Source: Polyporus tsugae (lineage: Eukaryota; Basidiomycota; Agaricomycetes; Polyporales; Polyporaceae). From it: a stretch of DNA of 64,000 nucleotides. Below, in pieces: positions 1 through 11,365 of the stretch. Below the pieces are notes generated by a model. The model worked only from the letters and a program-made list of their open reading frames with translations. It was not told the origin of the DNA and ran no database searches. The position numbers were made by a program, and so were the translations under genes. Each line of letters starts with the position of its first letter. The first letter of the stretch is position 1. The stretch spans positions 124,001-188,000 of the forward strand of contig JAHRBS010000009.1 in the NCBI GenBank assembly GCA_024305745.1, in the 5' to 3' direction.

Positions 1-520
1 CACAGCGGCAGGACCCTCTGCGAAGGCTATGACGACGTGTTCGCTCAGTTCGTGGACTACACGCGTAGCATGCAGTACGACGAAACGCTGAGGTACCAGT
101 AGTGGCGACGAGCCTTTCGCGAACTCGTTCCTGGTCTCGCTGAGTTCCACCCGGACGACGATAGCGAGCCGCGCGTCGGGGTGCAGAAGAACGTCGACCG
201 CCTCCGCTGCGAGGCCTGCCCGAAACGCGCCGAGCCTCGCTCTGACAGCGATCCGTTCCTTGAGCGTACACTCGGAGCGGATTCCCGGTCGTCACAAGGG
301 GGAAGACACGGGTTTGTGCCCAACGTAGGCTCGTCTTGGGGTTGTGGGGGGGGGGGCCATCCCAGCGGACGATCTGTTCGGTGACGAGTTCGCGATCGTC
401 GAGGCGAGCCTTGAGTTCATTGACGCGCCTCCGGACTACAGATACGGGTCATGCACTTATCCTGGAGCGGCTCCCCCCGAGCAGATGAAGAACACCCAGT
501 CTGACGCTCGGTGTATATAG
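1..520 (+). pseudogene. C-terminal remnant of a CK1-like protein kinase
   Basis: Reading from base 1 gives a tail like that of the complete kinases at 34-43 kb: the stretch ending MQYDETLRYQ, a TAG at 100-102, then WRRAFRELVPGL. This aligns with the paralogues' YDEDPNYDWW and WRREFWRV segments. The reading frame then changes across an 11-G run (346-356). After it comes a piece ending in TYPGAAPPEQMK and a stop at 518-520, matching the family's C-terminal motif (ATCPPERM in the kinase at 41413). The kinase domain itself would lie to the left, outside the window. One in-frame stop and one frameshift make it a pseudogene unless the G run is a sequencing error; the TAG is not in a homopolymer. 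The family assignment rests on similarity to the other three copies in this window. Confidence 0.7.
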
Positions 521-667
521 CAACTCCTCTTGTGCTCATCGGAGTACAACTCGTCGTACGTGACACCTCAATCAGCATCGACCCCGTCCCTAGAGAAACA
601 ATGGCCGGAGGGGTACTAGAGATCTTAGCGACGATAAACGCGAACCAGACATGGCAAACAGCTCACT

Positions 668-1225
668 TCAGACGGCGGTCTTCCAGAGGAGATACAGGAA
701 CGTCTTGCCACGGTTCTTATTGATGTCGACTGTGTTCCCGCTCCACCCGGTAGGACGCTGGCCGAGACCGCCGTTGAGGCGGAGCAGAGCCACCTGGGTG
801 ACCTTGGCCTCCTTCGTGACGTCCTTGATGGGGAGCAGGTAGCGGAAGTCGCCGCCCGCCCCCTTGGCGAGGTCCTTCAGCGACCCGTCGGCACCCTCCT
901 GAATGGCGATCTCGAAGCCGATCACCGCCGCGCTGCGTTGGGTGGTGTATCGGGGGACGAGCCAGATGAACCTAAACCGGAACTCGTCAGAGGATCCACA
1001 CTAGTGGCGAGAGGGTCCTTACTTTCCGCCGTACTGGTAGTTGATGTCGTCGCTCTCCCCGTTGAGGTCGCGGACGCGTTCAGAGGGAGCCTGAGACGGC
1101 TGGTCGCCGTATATGACCTGCGATGATGGAAGTGCGCATTGTCAGCCGCGTGAGAGGGAGGACGGCGATGCTAAATTCACGTCTATGTGGGAGATGAGGA
1201 GACGTTGGCCAGTATTGTTGGTCAT
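668..1225 (-). CDS. small beta-prism (MABP/jacalin-like) repeat protein
   Basis: A three-exon model (1181-1225, 1023-1117, 668-971) with introns of 63 and 51 bp gives 147 residues and one frame throughout. Three internal repeats share a D-(L/I)-N/K core followed by G-G and an aromatic strand: DLNGESDDINYQYGGK, DLAKGAGGDFRYL and DINKNRGKTFLYLLWK. This periodic D-N..G.G..Y.YL pattern is what I know from beta-prism folds such as the MABP domain, which often bind membranes or sugars. No signal peptide or transmembrane segment is visible, so the product is probably cytosolic. The second intron has a good GTAAGG donor; the first uses GTGAAT and is the weaker junction. The start was chosen because MTNNTGQRLL runs directly into the first repeat. 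The function is unknown; the family name is an inference from pattern. Confidence 0.6.
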
Positions 1226-2619
1226 GACTCGTGAGCGGTGTCTCTTCGCTTGCCACTACAGCCCTTATATCTGTAAGAATAATCGATGGGCGATGCTATC
1301 CCATGTTCGATGCCACCCCGTGTTTGCCACAAGCCATCGTATTTGGCACTCGAAGGAGCCATTCGTAGATCAACCTTAACCTTACGGTGTCCAAAGACCA
1401 CACGCTGATCATCATGCTCGCCGGCCACAAAACCTCCGACTGCTAGAGGCAAATTAGTCCAGTAATGTATCGCATTTCAGCCGGAATCCTCGCGGCAAAG
1501 AGAAGAGAAAAATGAGGACCACGTAACGGGTGAGACGAACGGAGATGACGTCGGCTCGTTTCGTCGGTTCAGCAAAACACACCGAGAAGACGAGAGCCGC
1601 TCGGGACGGCCGGAGGTCCCTGCGGCGCAACCCTACTTGAACATCAGGCGAAATGAAGTGGATAGGCAGCGTTCCGACGACAGTCTCAATGATGCTGTAA
1701 TACACGAGGTGGACCAGAACCTGGCCGGGTTCATCCCCTTCCGCAGGCAGAAGGCGCAGACCCCGGGCCCGCGCATGCTCTTCGGACGACTTGCGCGGCC
1801 GAGTCTTATCCCCGACAACTCGACGGATAGGCACGATCCCTTTGGGGACAAGCACATGGTAGGGTGCGACGCCAGCGGTGAAGACGGGGGGGGGAGGCGA
1901 CACCGTGCTGCAGAACGAACAAACAGAGACTCACCGTGACGATAAACCATTCCCCTACCCCGGCTGGTCCCGCGGACAGTCGGTAGCTTTCCCTCCCCTC
2001 GTAGCATAAACATCTTCTGCCCCAACCATGCAGAAGAGATCTCTAAGGAGCGGAAAGAACCAACGGACCCCGGGCCCAGCCAAGTCGTGGCTTTCGGAGG
2101 TGGCGAACTAGAACTGAATGAGGGAGCGCGCGAGAACGTCATGGGACAAAAAAATTCCTGAGAAGAAGACAGTAAGGTCGCGGCGAGGTATCTTCTGGCA
2201 GGAAAGCGAGCGACGGGACTCACTACACCGTCTGGCATGGAACTCGGGGCACTTCCAGAACTATGATTCCTCGTTGAGATCCAATGGCCTACGGGTCTGC
2301 TTCAGGTCGCCTTCAGTGATGCAGAAAATCTTGCGAAGATGGAGCCAGTTGGATGGATGAGTTGGGTGCAAGGTCCAGACAAGAACTTCTAGATCGCGCT
2401 GGAAGGTGGAGATCGAGGGAGGAAGTTGGCGCTACCACCAGCTGTAGGTGAAATGCATTTCCCATAGAAGTGTTCGGAATTAGTCCGATCAGAGTAGAGG
2501 TGCTGGGCGGTGGAGGATGATTGTGACTGCGTCGACGAAGAAAAGAGTCTGATGTTGCATGCTGACGGCATGTATTGCAGCGGCTGCCCGGACCGACAAC
2601 CGAGACGCCTGCGGTGAAG
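1226..2619. other. no gene recognised
   Basis: Only short frames occur here on both strands, none with a recognisable domain. A stretch near 1905-1950 resembles, by eye, 36245-36290, including a shared minus-strand GTGAGT-like splice donor next to a cytosine-rich tract. This may be an exon-intron edge of a decayed repeated gene, but I could not build a coding model. Confidence 0.3.
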
Positions 2620-3130
2620 GGGCTTGGAACCAAACCGTCACCATCCTCACGATCATCGTGACGCCAGCTCGACAGGAATTGTCGCAAATCGATTCAGCTG
2701 GCTAATTTGTTAATCGACTCCCATGCGAAGTTAGGGTGTTCGCCCTCTTTGTAGCGGTACGTCTCTCACCGGCGGGTCCGTGCGTGCGATGCGTCTGAAC
2801 GTCCTCAAAGTCGTGCAGAAGCCGCTTATTATACATTGTCGCTTCAGAAAGTATTCTAAAGGTGCCATGGGACGGACACAAATGTCTTTTGAAGGCCATG
2901 CGATGATTTCCGGGCCGCCACTTTCGAGCCGACGGCCGTTGCTTCCAAGACGCGTCGCCCACCGTCGAGGCCGTCATTCTTTCCCCAAGATCGCGTCGCA
3001 ACTCATGCCCTGTTCGTTCTTTCTCGGACCCCGACTATCCTTCAACATCCTCAATAGACCATCATATGTGGACGGATGGGCACACAGTACGTCATGTCGG
3101 TGAGATGACACGGGTCTCTCCATGGCCTCG
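2620..3130 (+). repeat. upstream flank of MCT-1, duplicated at 9840-10350
   Basis: The block shares long near-identical runs with 9840-10350. Examples are TCGTGACGCCAGCTCGA, CGGGTCCGTGCGTGCGATG and GTGAGATGACACGGGTCTCT, in the same order and strand. It marks the left part of the tandem segmental duplication that produced the second MCT block. No conserved coding frame is shared by the two copies, so it is probably promoter or intergenic DNA carried along. Confidence 0.75.
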
Positions 3131-3334
3131 TGACCTGCTTCTCATGCGAACGTTGGGCTCTTTCAGAACATAAGCCGCTAGAGGAAGACTTCATCGGGTC
3201 TCCGGCGCACTATAGAAAACTCCTCTAGTCTCAGGATAGACGGTCAAGTCCGGAACAGGATTTCAACACGAGTCGAGCCACAGGGCGAAATTCCCTCGTC
3301 GACTCACTTTCGTTCTCACTGGGCAGGTGTCGCG

Positions 3335-5295
3335 ATGCCCGTCACCGATCGCCCTCCCGCTGTCACCGCAAGTCCTGCTTTGGGTGACAAGTCGCTGAAG
3401 GAGCCGGTGGATACTGCGCACGTAGAGGAAGTTTGTCCCGAAGACTGCCCAGACGGTGGATTGAGGGCATGGCTCGTGGTCCTTGGGGTACGTGTACGAT
3501 GCATGCTGATCGGACAGTATTTATCCTCACTTCTCTGCTCCCCAGGTGTCTTGCGGCATGTGCGCCACAGTCGGTTTTATCAATGCATGGGGCGTGAGTA
3601 CGATTGTGAAGTCTTCTGGCAGTCGAACACTATGACTGAAGGGAACTCATAGACATTCCAAGCATACTATCAAGAGGTCGAGCTGTCACGTCGATCGTCA
3701 TCCGATATGTGAGTTGTATGCGGCATGTTCATAGACTAGTGAGGCTCATCTGCCATGCAGTGCATGGATAGGTTCCGCGCAGGTTTGTCGCTCCCCTAGT
3801 TTGACTGTGTGCTGTCCCTGATCTTGCGTTAGAACGCCATGCTTTTCGCACCGGGGTTGGCCGCCGGTAGATTGTTCGACATGGGGCATCTAAGGCTTCC
3901 CGTATTGGTCGCGTCCGCGGTGTTCGTCATCTGCACGTTTCTCACGGCGGAGTGCACACAATATTGGCAGTTCCTCCTCTGCCAGGGCTTCGGCACAGGT
4001 GTCAGTCTGCAGCCGTCGTCAATATCGAATTTAGAGCATTGACATGTGTGAACTCTGGGCAGCTCGCAAGCGGGATACTCTTCGATATGGGGAATATGGT
4101 CTTGGCCCACTGGTTCAAGAAGCGGCTTGGCTTAGCCCTCGCGTGCATGTTTGGCGGCGCAAGCATTGGCGGATGCATTTTTCCCGTCACCGTGAAGGCT
4201 CTCCTCCAGCATGTGAGGTGCGCGATTTACGCTCCCCGACGTTCAAATTATTGTTTACTGTTGTCTTTCGCTCCAGCTTTGCGTGGACGATGCGTATCTT
4301 GGGATTCATCACCCTCGGGCTTCTCATCGTTACCAACCTGGTATGCGGTTTGCTACATTGTTGCCGTCCCTGGTCTCGTCACTGATGGTGTGTCAGACAA
4401 TTGCAAGGAGACTCCCAGGGACGCAAGATCTCGGTCCGTTGGTCAACATTGCAGAATTCCAGAGCCCTGCATACTCGTTCTATGTTGCATCTCTGGTCGT
4501 TAACACCCTGGCATTGTTCACTGTGCGTAACGCTGCCCCCGGAGATGATTGGCTGCTGACTCTTCGACCCGGGTTTTAGGTATTAACGTACCTCACCGTC
4601 AGCGCTGTCGGCGATAACCTTGATGCCAATTTGTCCTTCGACTTATTGACTATCGCGAATGCGACCTCTACGCTCGGTCGAATAGCAAGTGGCTTGCTGG
4701 CGGATCGTTACGGTAAGGCTTTACCGGTTCTTCTCGCGTCCAACCGTGCACTCGAGCGACACTTTTACAGGACCCCTCAACATCCTCATCCCCGCAACGT
4801 TAATGTCGGCAATCGTCACGTATACATGGCCGTTCGCCACAAATGTCGCTGCATTCGTTGTGATCGCCGTGCTCATCGGGTGCGTCGCCGACAGTCATTC
4901 TTTTGTTCCCCCCACGTTAACCTGAAAGCTGCGGCATCACGTATATGCAGTATCTCAACCGGTGCGATCCTTGCGATCCTCGTCCAGCCCTTCGCGCACA
5001 TGGGTCCCGTCCCGGACCTCGGCTTGCGCATCGGGATGGCGTTCACACTCGTAACGGTAGGGGTGATCGCCGGCCCGCCGATAGCAGGCGCTATCGTCGA
5101 CGGCACCGGATCATTCAAGAACGTTGGGTATTACGGAGGTCCGTCCTTTCGATTGTTCGTGGGGACCGCGTGGCCGCTGAGAATATGTATGCAATTCGGA
5201 ACGCAGGTTCTACGCTGTTGTTGTCGGCGGCACTTATGGTTGTGGCGAGGTATTTCATGCCCGTCAAGACTGGCCGTACCTTTGGAAGCGCGTAA
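3335..5295 (+). CDS. MCT-1, monocarboxylate-transporter-like MFS protein
   Basis: Twelve exons (3335-3487, 3546-3593, 3653-3708, 3761-3782, 3833-4000, 4063-4217, 4277-4340, 4397-4522, 4580-4712, 4771-4879, 4951-5138, 5207-5295) give 436 residues with no stop. It is a polytopic membrane transporter of the MCT branch of the major facilitator superfamily (TC 2.A.1.13). The N-terminal cytosolic arm ends in the signature PDGGLRAWLVV at about residue 39. Further landmarks are AWIGSAQ, GRLFDMGHLRLPV, TAECTQYWQFLLCQGFG, HWFKKRLGLALA, SGLLADRYG and DGTGSFKNVGYYGG. Fungal members move monocarboxylates, riboflavin or related organic anions by proton coupling; the substrate here is unknown. It is transcribed in the same direction as MCT-2 585 bp downstream. 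Length and intron pattern match the other intact copies. Confidence 0.88.
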
Positions 5296-5813
5296 GGAAG
5301 CGGGTGAAAATTGATTGGGTTTGAGTTCCTTCCGAGTCAAAGGTTGATAGGACTACGCGCCGTCTAGATGTGTCTAGCTCTTTCACCGAGCCGATGACTA
5401 TGACTCGCCCAGCGGTCATCCTTGTTTTCAGTGCAATTGCGGAACTCTGACGGGGATTGAGGGGCACCTCCCGGTATATTTAGTGTCCTCCATCTTGAAT
5501 CGGGTGTGCATGTGGCATGCGGCATGCGGAATTCATACTGCGTAGTTCTCTTCGCGATGCGCCTCTCAACGGCAATGAAGTGACCAACGTTGAGGGGGTG
5601 ACTTCCAGGTGTCGTCACGAAATATGACACGGGTCTTTCTTCTCTTGCTAACTCCTGGACACCTTCAGAACATGCAATACGATTCTATGTCTTGAACTCG
5701 AATGCCAAGCCAAGACGCCGGCTGACGATTGTCGCGCCTCTGAACGATGCTTCTCTTCTTTCGAACTGACCGCTCAACCCCAGCTGACAGCTCAGCTCCT
5801 CAGCGCTCAGCCC

Positions 5814-5824
5814 CAATATAAGCC
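5814..5824 (+). promoter_or_regulatory. TATA-like element upstream of MCT-2
   Basis: CAATATAAGCC lies about 60 bp before the MCT-2 start and is repeated at 11299-11309 before MCT-3. Its conservation between duplicated promoters is weak support only, because the flanks are recent duplicates. The rest of 5296-5879 has no gene. From about 5300 it also matches 10745 onwards. Confidence 0.4.
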
Positions 5825-5879
5825 AACTCAACTAGTTTCCCCACCAATCGTTTCCCGCCTCGTCGATACAGATATTGCA

Positions 5880-8026
5880 ATGCTCGCCGCCGAAAGTTCC
5901 CCTGCTGTCTTGGCGACCGCCGAGGAACCATCTGCCCCCCACCCAGGATCTCTGAGGGTACTGGAGGAGAAAGTACTTGTTGAGGAGGTAGTATTGCCAG
6001 TGCCAGAGGACCGTCCCCCGGACGGCGGACTACGCGCATGGCTCGTAGTCTTTGGGGTACGTTCTGAAGTCTGAATGCATCGTTGCATTATACTTATATT
6101 TTGACTCCTCTTCTCTGTGCAGGTTACCTGTGGTATGTTCGTCATCGGTATCATTAGCTCGTGGGGGGTGAGTGCGGCCGTGTTTTCGGCAGCCTTAGTC
6201 GCGCACGGGAACAGGCTAACGGGTACCCCCCTTGCAGACGTGGCAGGCATACTACCAAGAGGACGTGTTGCGAAACCAATCATCGTCCAACATGTGAGAT
6301 GCCCGCACGGTGTTCACCGGATAATCCGTTTATCTTTCCGTCACACAGAGCTTGGATAGGTTCTGTGCAGGTTCGTCCCCTTCCAACTCATGCGCCGCGC
6401 CGCAGCTCAGCTGATAGTATATGTACTATATGAGAGCGCAATGGGTTATGCTCCCGGGTTGTTTGTCGGGAGGTTGTTTGACATGGGGTACCTCAAGCTT
6501 CCCGTATTCGCTTCGTCCATCCTCTTCGTCGGCTGCATGTTCCTCACGGCCGAGTGCACCCAATATTGGCAGTTCCTCCTTTGCCAAGGCTTCGGCATCG
6601 GCGTCAGTCTCTAATTTAGTGATATGTCAGATTTATGAAGCTGACAGAGTCTATTTATCCGGGTAGATTGCGAGCGGGGTAATCTTCAACATAGGAAGTA
6701 TGGTACTGATCCATTGGTTCAAGAGGAGGCTCGGCCTAGCGCTTGCCATCGTGTACGGGGGGACGAGTGTCGGTGGATGCATCTTCCCCATCATCACGAA
6801 GGCTCTACTCCAGCGAACGAGGTACGGAGCCTTGAAACCCGTTGACCTTTACCCGGATTCACTTACAGTTACATTCATTCAAGTTTCCCGTGGACAACGC
6901 GCATCTTGGGGTTCATCACTCTAGGATTTCTCGTCCTCACCAACTTTGTACGTTGCTAACGCTGTTCAAGTTCTGGCTTTTCCACTAGTCCCAAGCCATT
7001 GACTCCATTACGCTAGACAGTCGCGAGGCGACTCCCTGGAACCCAGGACCTCGGCCCGGTGATGAACTTCGCAGATTTTAAGAAGCCCGTGTACTCGGTT
7101 TATGTCACCTCTCTGGTCATCAACAATCTTGCGCTGATGACCGTTGGTACCTTTGCTAGGATTCGTAGCCGGTTATTGGCTGACCATCAGTACTTCCCTC
7201 CCCCCTCCGTAGGTTTTGACGTACATCACCGTCAGTGCCATCGGTGCAGGCGTCGACGTCAATTTGTCCTACGACTTGGTGGCCATCATAAACGCGGTAT
7301 CTGCTTTCGGTCAATTGGGGGGCGGGTTGCTTGCCGATCGTTACGGTATGGTTTAGCTCTCCTTGCCGCCATACACAGAGGCCAAATGACTCACGCATCC
7401 ACAGATCCGCTGAACGTCCTTGTGGGCTCAACACTAATGGCGGCAGTCGCAACTTACGCGTGGCCATTTGCCACCAACGTCGCCGCATGCGTCGTGGTTG
7501 CCGTGTTCATAGGGTGCGCCGGCGCCGATTCCCGATCCATTCCGAGTCCTGGCTCTTGTGTTGACCTCTCTTGTCCTGGGAATCTTCGACGCTGCAAACA
7601 CCGCAGAATCTCGGCCGGCGGAGTCTACGCTGCCATGGTCCAGCCTTTCGAGCGCATGGGCCGCCTGGAGGACGTGGGTCTGCGCCTTGGGATGGGATTC
7701 ACGTTCGTAACAGTTGGAGTGGTGGCTGGCCCACCGCTCTCAGGCGCCATCTTCGACGCCACCGGGTCGTACAAGAATGTTGGGTACTGCGGAGGTGAGT
7801 CCGATTTCTGTCGTGTAAATTCTGGGCCTGCACACCGATTGAGGGTATGGCTCGAAATCCATGGCTAGGTTCGATGCTGCTGGTGTCAGCAGCCCTCATG
7901 GTCGTCACGAAGCAGCTCATGCCCAGGATGACGCTAGGGGGAGGGGCCGGCGGAATGGGAGGGGGAGGGGGAGGGGAATTCGGACTCGAAGGAAAGGTAA
8001 CGCATAGCCCAGCGTTTCGCGGGTAG
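5880..8026 (+). CDS. MCT-2, monocarboxylate-transporter-like MFS protein with Gly-rich tail
   Basis: Twelve exons (5880-6056, 6123-6167, 6238-6293, 6349-6370, 6435-6602, 6667-6821, 6884-6947, 7017-7142, 7213-7345, 7405-7513, 7607-7794, 7869-8026) give 466 residues. Exons 3 to 11 have exactly the same lengths as in MCT-1. The MCT signature PPDGGLRAWLVVFG and the landmarks CTQYWQFLLCQGFGIG, GQLGGGLLADRYG and FDATGSYKNVGY are present. It is closest to MCT-3, with which it shares the acidic N-terminal arm and both flanks. The last exon runs on past the point where MCT-3 stops and adds a tail of about 27 residues rich in glycine, encoded by a poly-purine tract at about 7930-7977. Donor GTTGGT after exon 8 is unusual but is shared with MCT-3. 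The substrate is unknown. Confidence 0.85.
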
Positions 8027-8230
8027 TAGATAGTATCAGACTGGTCTTGATTACTTACATAGATCTCGGCATCTCAAATCTAGCGGCGCACTGGTACTCT
8101 TTCGCTCCTCCGCCAGATATGTCATACTTACACATTCATTGCTGAAATACCATATCTACTAGCTGACGCGCCATCCCCCATCTCATTAGGCACCTGGCTA
8201 CGAACTAGAAATAGCGGTAAATTCCATGAG
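8027..8230 (+). repeat. 3' flank of MCT-2, duplicated at 13560-13760
   Basis: Both blocks contain GTAGATAGTATCAGA, CTCCGCCAGATATGTCATAC and TACTAGCTGACGCGCCATCC in the same order. A shorter trace of the same flank follows the P450 near 19215-19270. They are the right-hand arms of the amplified transporter/reductase unit and contain no gene. Confidence 0.7.
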
Positions 8231-8259
8231 TGCTGCTACGCAGACTCGGACGAAGCTGC

Positions 8260-8597
8260 CGCGCAGGGAGCACTCACCGCACGTCCCGGTGCCCGTGGAA
8301 GCTCACGTCGGGCAACGTGAGTGCCTCCCTCGCCGCCATATTCTTCGTCTTGATCTGCGCGGGGGCGATGCCCCTGACACACGCGACGATGTCACGGACT
8401 TCCTCAAACTTCTGTCACCGTGCTGCCAGCTACGCGCACGTCGTTCGGGACGGATCCAAACGTCGCGGGGTCGGTCGCGGGCATCGCAAGGCGCGCGACG
8501 GCGCGACCCACGTCCCTCAGAAAGGTGAACGTGATCCGCTGCACGGAGGAACCGTACACCGTAAACTCGTTGTTCGCGATGTTGAAGCCCACTGTGG
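8260..8597 (-). pseudogene. NmrA-1, reductase fragment (exon 4 only)
   Basis: This matches exon 4 of the intact reductase at 19414-20657: VGFNIANNEF, YGSSVQRITFTFLRDVGRAV and VPNDVRVAGSTV. A 4-base insertion near 8410 shifts the frame just before the segment equivalent to EEVRDIVARVRGVAAAQ. Exons 1-3, carrying the Rossmann fold, and exon 5 are missing. At its upstream edge it abuts unrelated F-box-like sequence exactly at the AG of its splice acceptor. It cannot encode a reductase. Confidence 0.75.
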
Positions 8598-8599
8598 CC

Positions 8600-9540
8600 A
8601 AGCCAAGACAAGGAGAGGCGGATGGTCCGGATGTCGCAAAGAGGACTCGGTGGGTAGAAGGGAGGGAGAAGTCAAAGACGAGGGTTTAGGAAGTATAGGC
8701 CACCGTCGCAGGACCCAGAGCCTGCCTACAAGGATAGATAAGTTTCGGAGGGAAGGAAGGGAGGGGAGTAGATGTCGTAGCGAAGACGCGTGCGTAGCAT
8801 CGAGGTCGGAAGCGTCCATGAAGCGATAAGTCCCGAAGGCACTGCCATGAGACCTCCGCCAGAGGGAGGATTGGAGCAGACTCCACCGGCAACGAGAGGG
8901 ACTTGACGGTGTCGCGCGTCTTCAGGACAATTCCCGTTAAGCAGGCGCGTTCAAACTCGAATACAGGCCGCATGTCTGCGCGAAACATAGCCACTTCTCT
9001 ACGACCATTTGGAGTTCATCCATTCGCGCCACAAGGTAGTCGTGAAGGAGAACTTCTCCAAGGAAATGGGAGTGGCCGCGATGCCGCGATGTCATCCTGA
9101 AAGTAAGGGGGGGTCATCAATTCCAATGTCAACTCTGAGCGACACGAGACGTGGCCGAACGAGGCAGGCTTTAAAAACAGCCCGCGGAATCCTGCCCCTC
9201 AGATGCTCGAGAGCGACTGAGCTCAGGAATTAAGGGAGCTGGCCAAGCAGAGTCTCGAACTAGCGCACATCCCCCTCGGAATGTGTCCGCAAGAAATGAA
9301 GGGACAAGACTCACCGAATGTGCGAGCGCGCGCGAATAGCGTCTGATGGACCACGTTGGAGCTCTGACTTGGCGATGTCTGCTCTACATCGGGCGAAAAC
9401 CCGGGGCAAAGCAAGTGATGTCAACGGAGCTTGCGAGGCGAAGATGCAAGGCTGCAAAGGGAGGCCTACTGTTGCTGCAACTGATTCGCGATGAGTTGGA
9501 ACACGTCCGCGTTCAAACGTTCCAAGCTGGAGCTGAATGA
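8600..9540 (-). pseudogene. degraded F-box/leucine-rich-repeat-like gene
   Basis: The minus strand contains LNADVFQLIANQLQQQ (from about 9520), resembling the start of an F-box, followed at once by TAG. A good GTGAGT donor lies near 9313. Leucine-rich pieces then appear in different frames: DTVKSLSLPVE, WQCLRDLSLHGRF and LRHLLPSLPSLRNLSILVG. No continuous model can be made. It is unlike the F-box family at 45-59 kb in detail, so the call is tentative. Confidence 0.35.
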
Positions 9541-9839
9541 GCAAGGGCCTATTTTTCGCTGCAAGAGCTGACTCACGAAAGTTTGCGATTGAGCGGTCAT
9601 GTCAAGGGAATAGGATGAAGGACGGCCAGAGTTCGAGATAGCATAGCGGGCTGGTAGTAGCTCGAGCCCAGGAGCCATCGAGAAGCAAGTCGGACTCGGA
9701 AGCCCCCTCAGCTCTCGCGCTGAGTCCAAGACCAGGGAGTCCGAAGTTGGGCTGCGTACGCGCAAGTTTTAGGTCCCCGGTGGGCTTATGTATTCGCCGT
9801 TTCTGGTCTCTCAGACGCCCGGAAGTCGCCGAGCGCCCA

Positions 9840-10350
9840 TGGGCGTTTTGGAACCAAGCCGTCATCCTGCCATTTAATTACCTCCTCCTTGCGACTATCG
9901 TGACGCCAGCTCGAGAATAAAGCAAACCTTGTAGAAAATGATCTAGCTGGCTCATTTCGCAATCGACCCCTATGCGAAGCTGGGCGGGCCATCCCCATTT
10001 TTTCAGTGGTACGTCCTCAGCACAAGCGGGTCCGTGCGTGCGATGTGTCTGAACATCCTCGGAGTCTTTTAGGAGCCGCCTATATATCTTGTCACCTCAG
10101 AACAGACTCCAACGATGCCATGGGATACGAATATCTTGTCGAGCCCATGCGATGACTCACGGGCCGCTGTTGCTTCCTAGACACGTCGCCTATCGTCGAC
10201 TTGTGGAGGCCGTCAATCTTTCTCTAGATCGCGGTGCGGCTCACGCCCTCTTTTTCTTCGACCTCGACTGTATTTTAAATATCCTCGAAGGACCGTCGTA
10301 CGTGGACGGACGTGTACACCACACGTCATGTCGGTGAGATGACACGGGTC
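9840..10350 (+). repeat. second copy of the MCT-1 upstream flank
   Basis: Counterpart of 2620-3130. Here the flank is joined at about 10360-10390 directly to the end of an MCT intron 10, so everything from the transporter start to exon 10 has been deleted. Confidence 0.75.
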
Positions 10351-10399
10351 TCTCCCCACCCTCGTGACCGTTGACCTGAAAGCGGCGTCACGTATGCAG

Positions 10400-10741
10400 T
10401 ATGTCAACCGGCGCGATCCTTGCGATCCTCGTCCAGCCGTTCACGCACATGGGTCCCGTCGCGGACGTGGGCTTGCGCATCGGGATGGCGTTCACACTCG
10501 TAACGGCCGGGGCGATCGCCGGCCCGCCGATATCAGGCACTATCGTCGACGGTACCGGATCATTCAAGAACGTTGGGTATTATATGGAGTTGCGTTCTTT
10601 CGATCGTCCGCGGGACCGCGTGGTCGTTGAGGATATGCCATTCTGAATGCAGGTTCTACGCCGTTGTGGTCGGCAGCACTTATGGTTGCGGCGAGGCATT
10701 TCATGCCAGTCAAGACCGCCCATATCTTTGGAAGCGCTTAA
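10400..10741 (+). pseudogene. MCT fragment, exons 11 and 12 only
   Basis: Exon 11 (10400 to about 10587; GAILAILVQPF, HMGPVADVGLRIGM, DGTGSFKNVGYY) and exon 12 (10653-10741; STPLWSAALMVAARHFMP, ending FGSA) are almost identical to MCT-1. A small change at the exon 11 border turns the GT donor of MCT-1 into TT, so splicing is also lost. Exons 1-10 and a start are absent. It is the deleted twin of MCT-1 in the second duplication unit. Confidence 0.85.
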
Positions 10742-11365
10742 GGAAGAGGGTGAAAATTAATTGGGTTTGAGTTCCTTCAAAGGTTGATAGGGCATCGCGC
10801 CGTCTGATTGTGTATAGCTCTCTCGCCGAGCCAACGACTATGAATCGTCCAGCGGCCATGCTTGCGGGTGATTATGGCCGCTATCTACCCTTCACCGTGG
10901 CTGGCGACAGAACTGCCTGAAGGAGGATGCTATTCTTGCAGATGAGACTGTAAGTGACACAGTTCTCAGTGCAATTACAGGAATCTGACGAGGATTGAGG
11001 GGCACCTGCCAGTATAATTAGTGCCCTCAATCGTGAATCAGGTGTGCATGTGGCGTGCGGAATTCAAATAGCGTAGTTCTCTTCGCTACAGACTAAGTGA
11101 TGCTCCTCTTAAAAGGCAATGAAGTGACTAACACATAGTGGGGTTCCAGCCGCCGTTACGAATGGCGCCTTCCTTTGCTAACTTCTGGAGGGCATGAATT
11201 ACGGTTCCATGTCATGAAAACGCCCAGCCAAGACGCCGACCGAGGATTGTCGTGCCTCCGAACGATGCTTCTCCGCCTTGGAAATGACAGCTCAGTCCCA
11301 ATATAAGCCGACTCAAACGGTTTCCCCATGGTATCGTTTCCCGCCCCATCGATGCAGATATCGCG
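10742..11365. other. intergenic, duplicate of 5296-5879 with an extra ~100 bp
   Basis: It aligns with the MCT-1/MCT-2 intergenic region (shared GGGTTTGAGTTCCTTC and AAAGGTTGATAGG). About 100 bp at roughly 10869-10965 are present only here. I see no gene. CAATATAAGCC, the putative TATA element of MCT-3, is at 11299-11309. Confidence 0.55.
11299..11309 (+). promoter_or_regulatory. TATA-like element upstream of MCT-3
   Basis: CAATATAAGCC about 57 bp before the MCT-3 start, the same as before MCT-2. Confidence 0.4.

Noticed and set aside
4880..4950. Suspected missing exon between exons 10 and 11 of the MCT genes
   Set aside because: All five complete copies have the same junction, and the joined sequence (VLIGISTGAILAILVQPF) aligns with the normal MCT loop without a gap.
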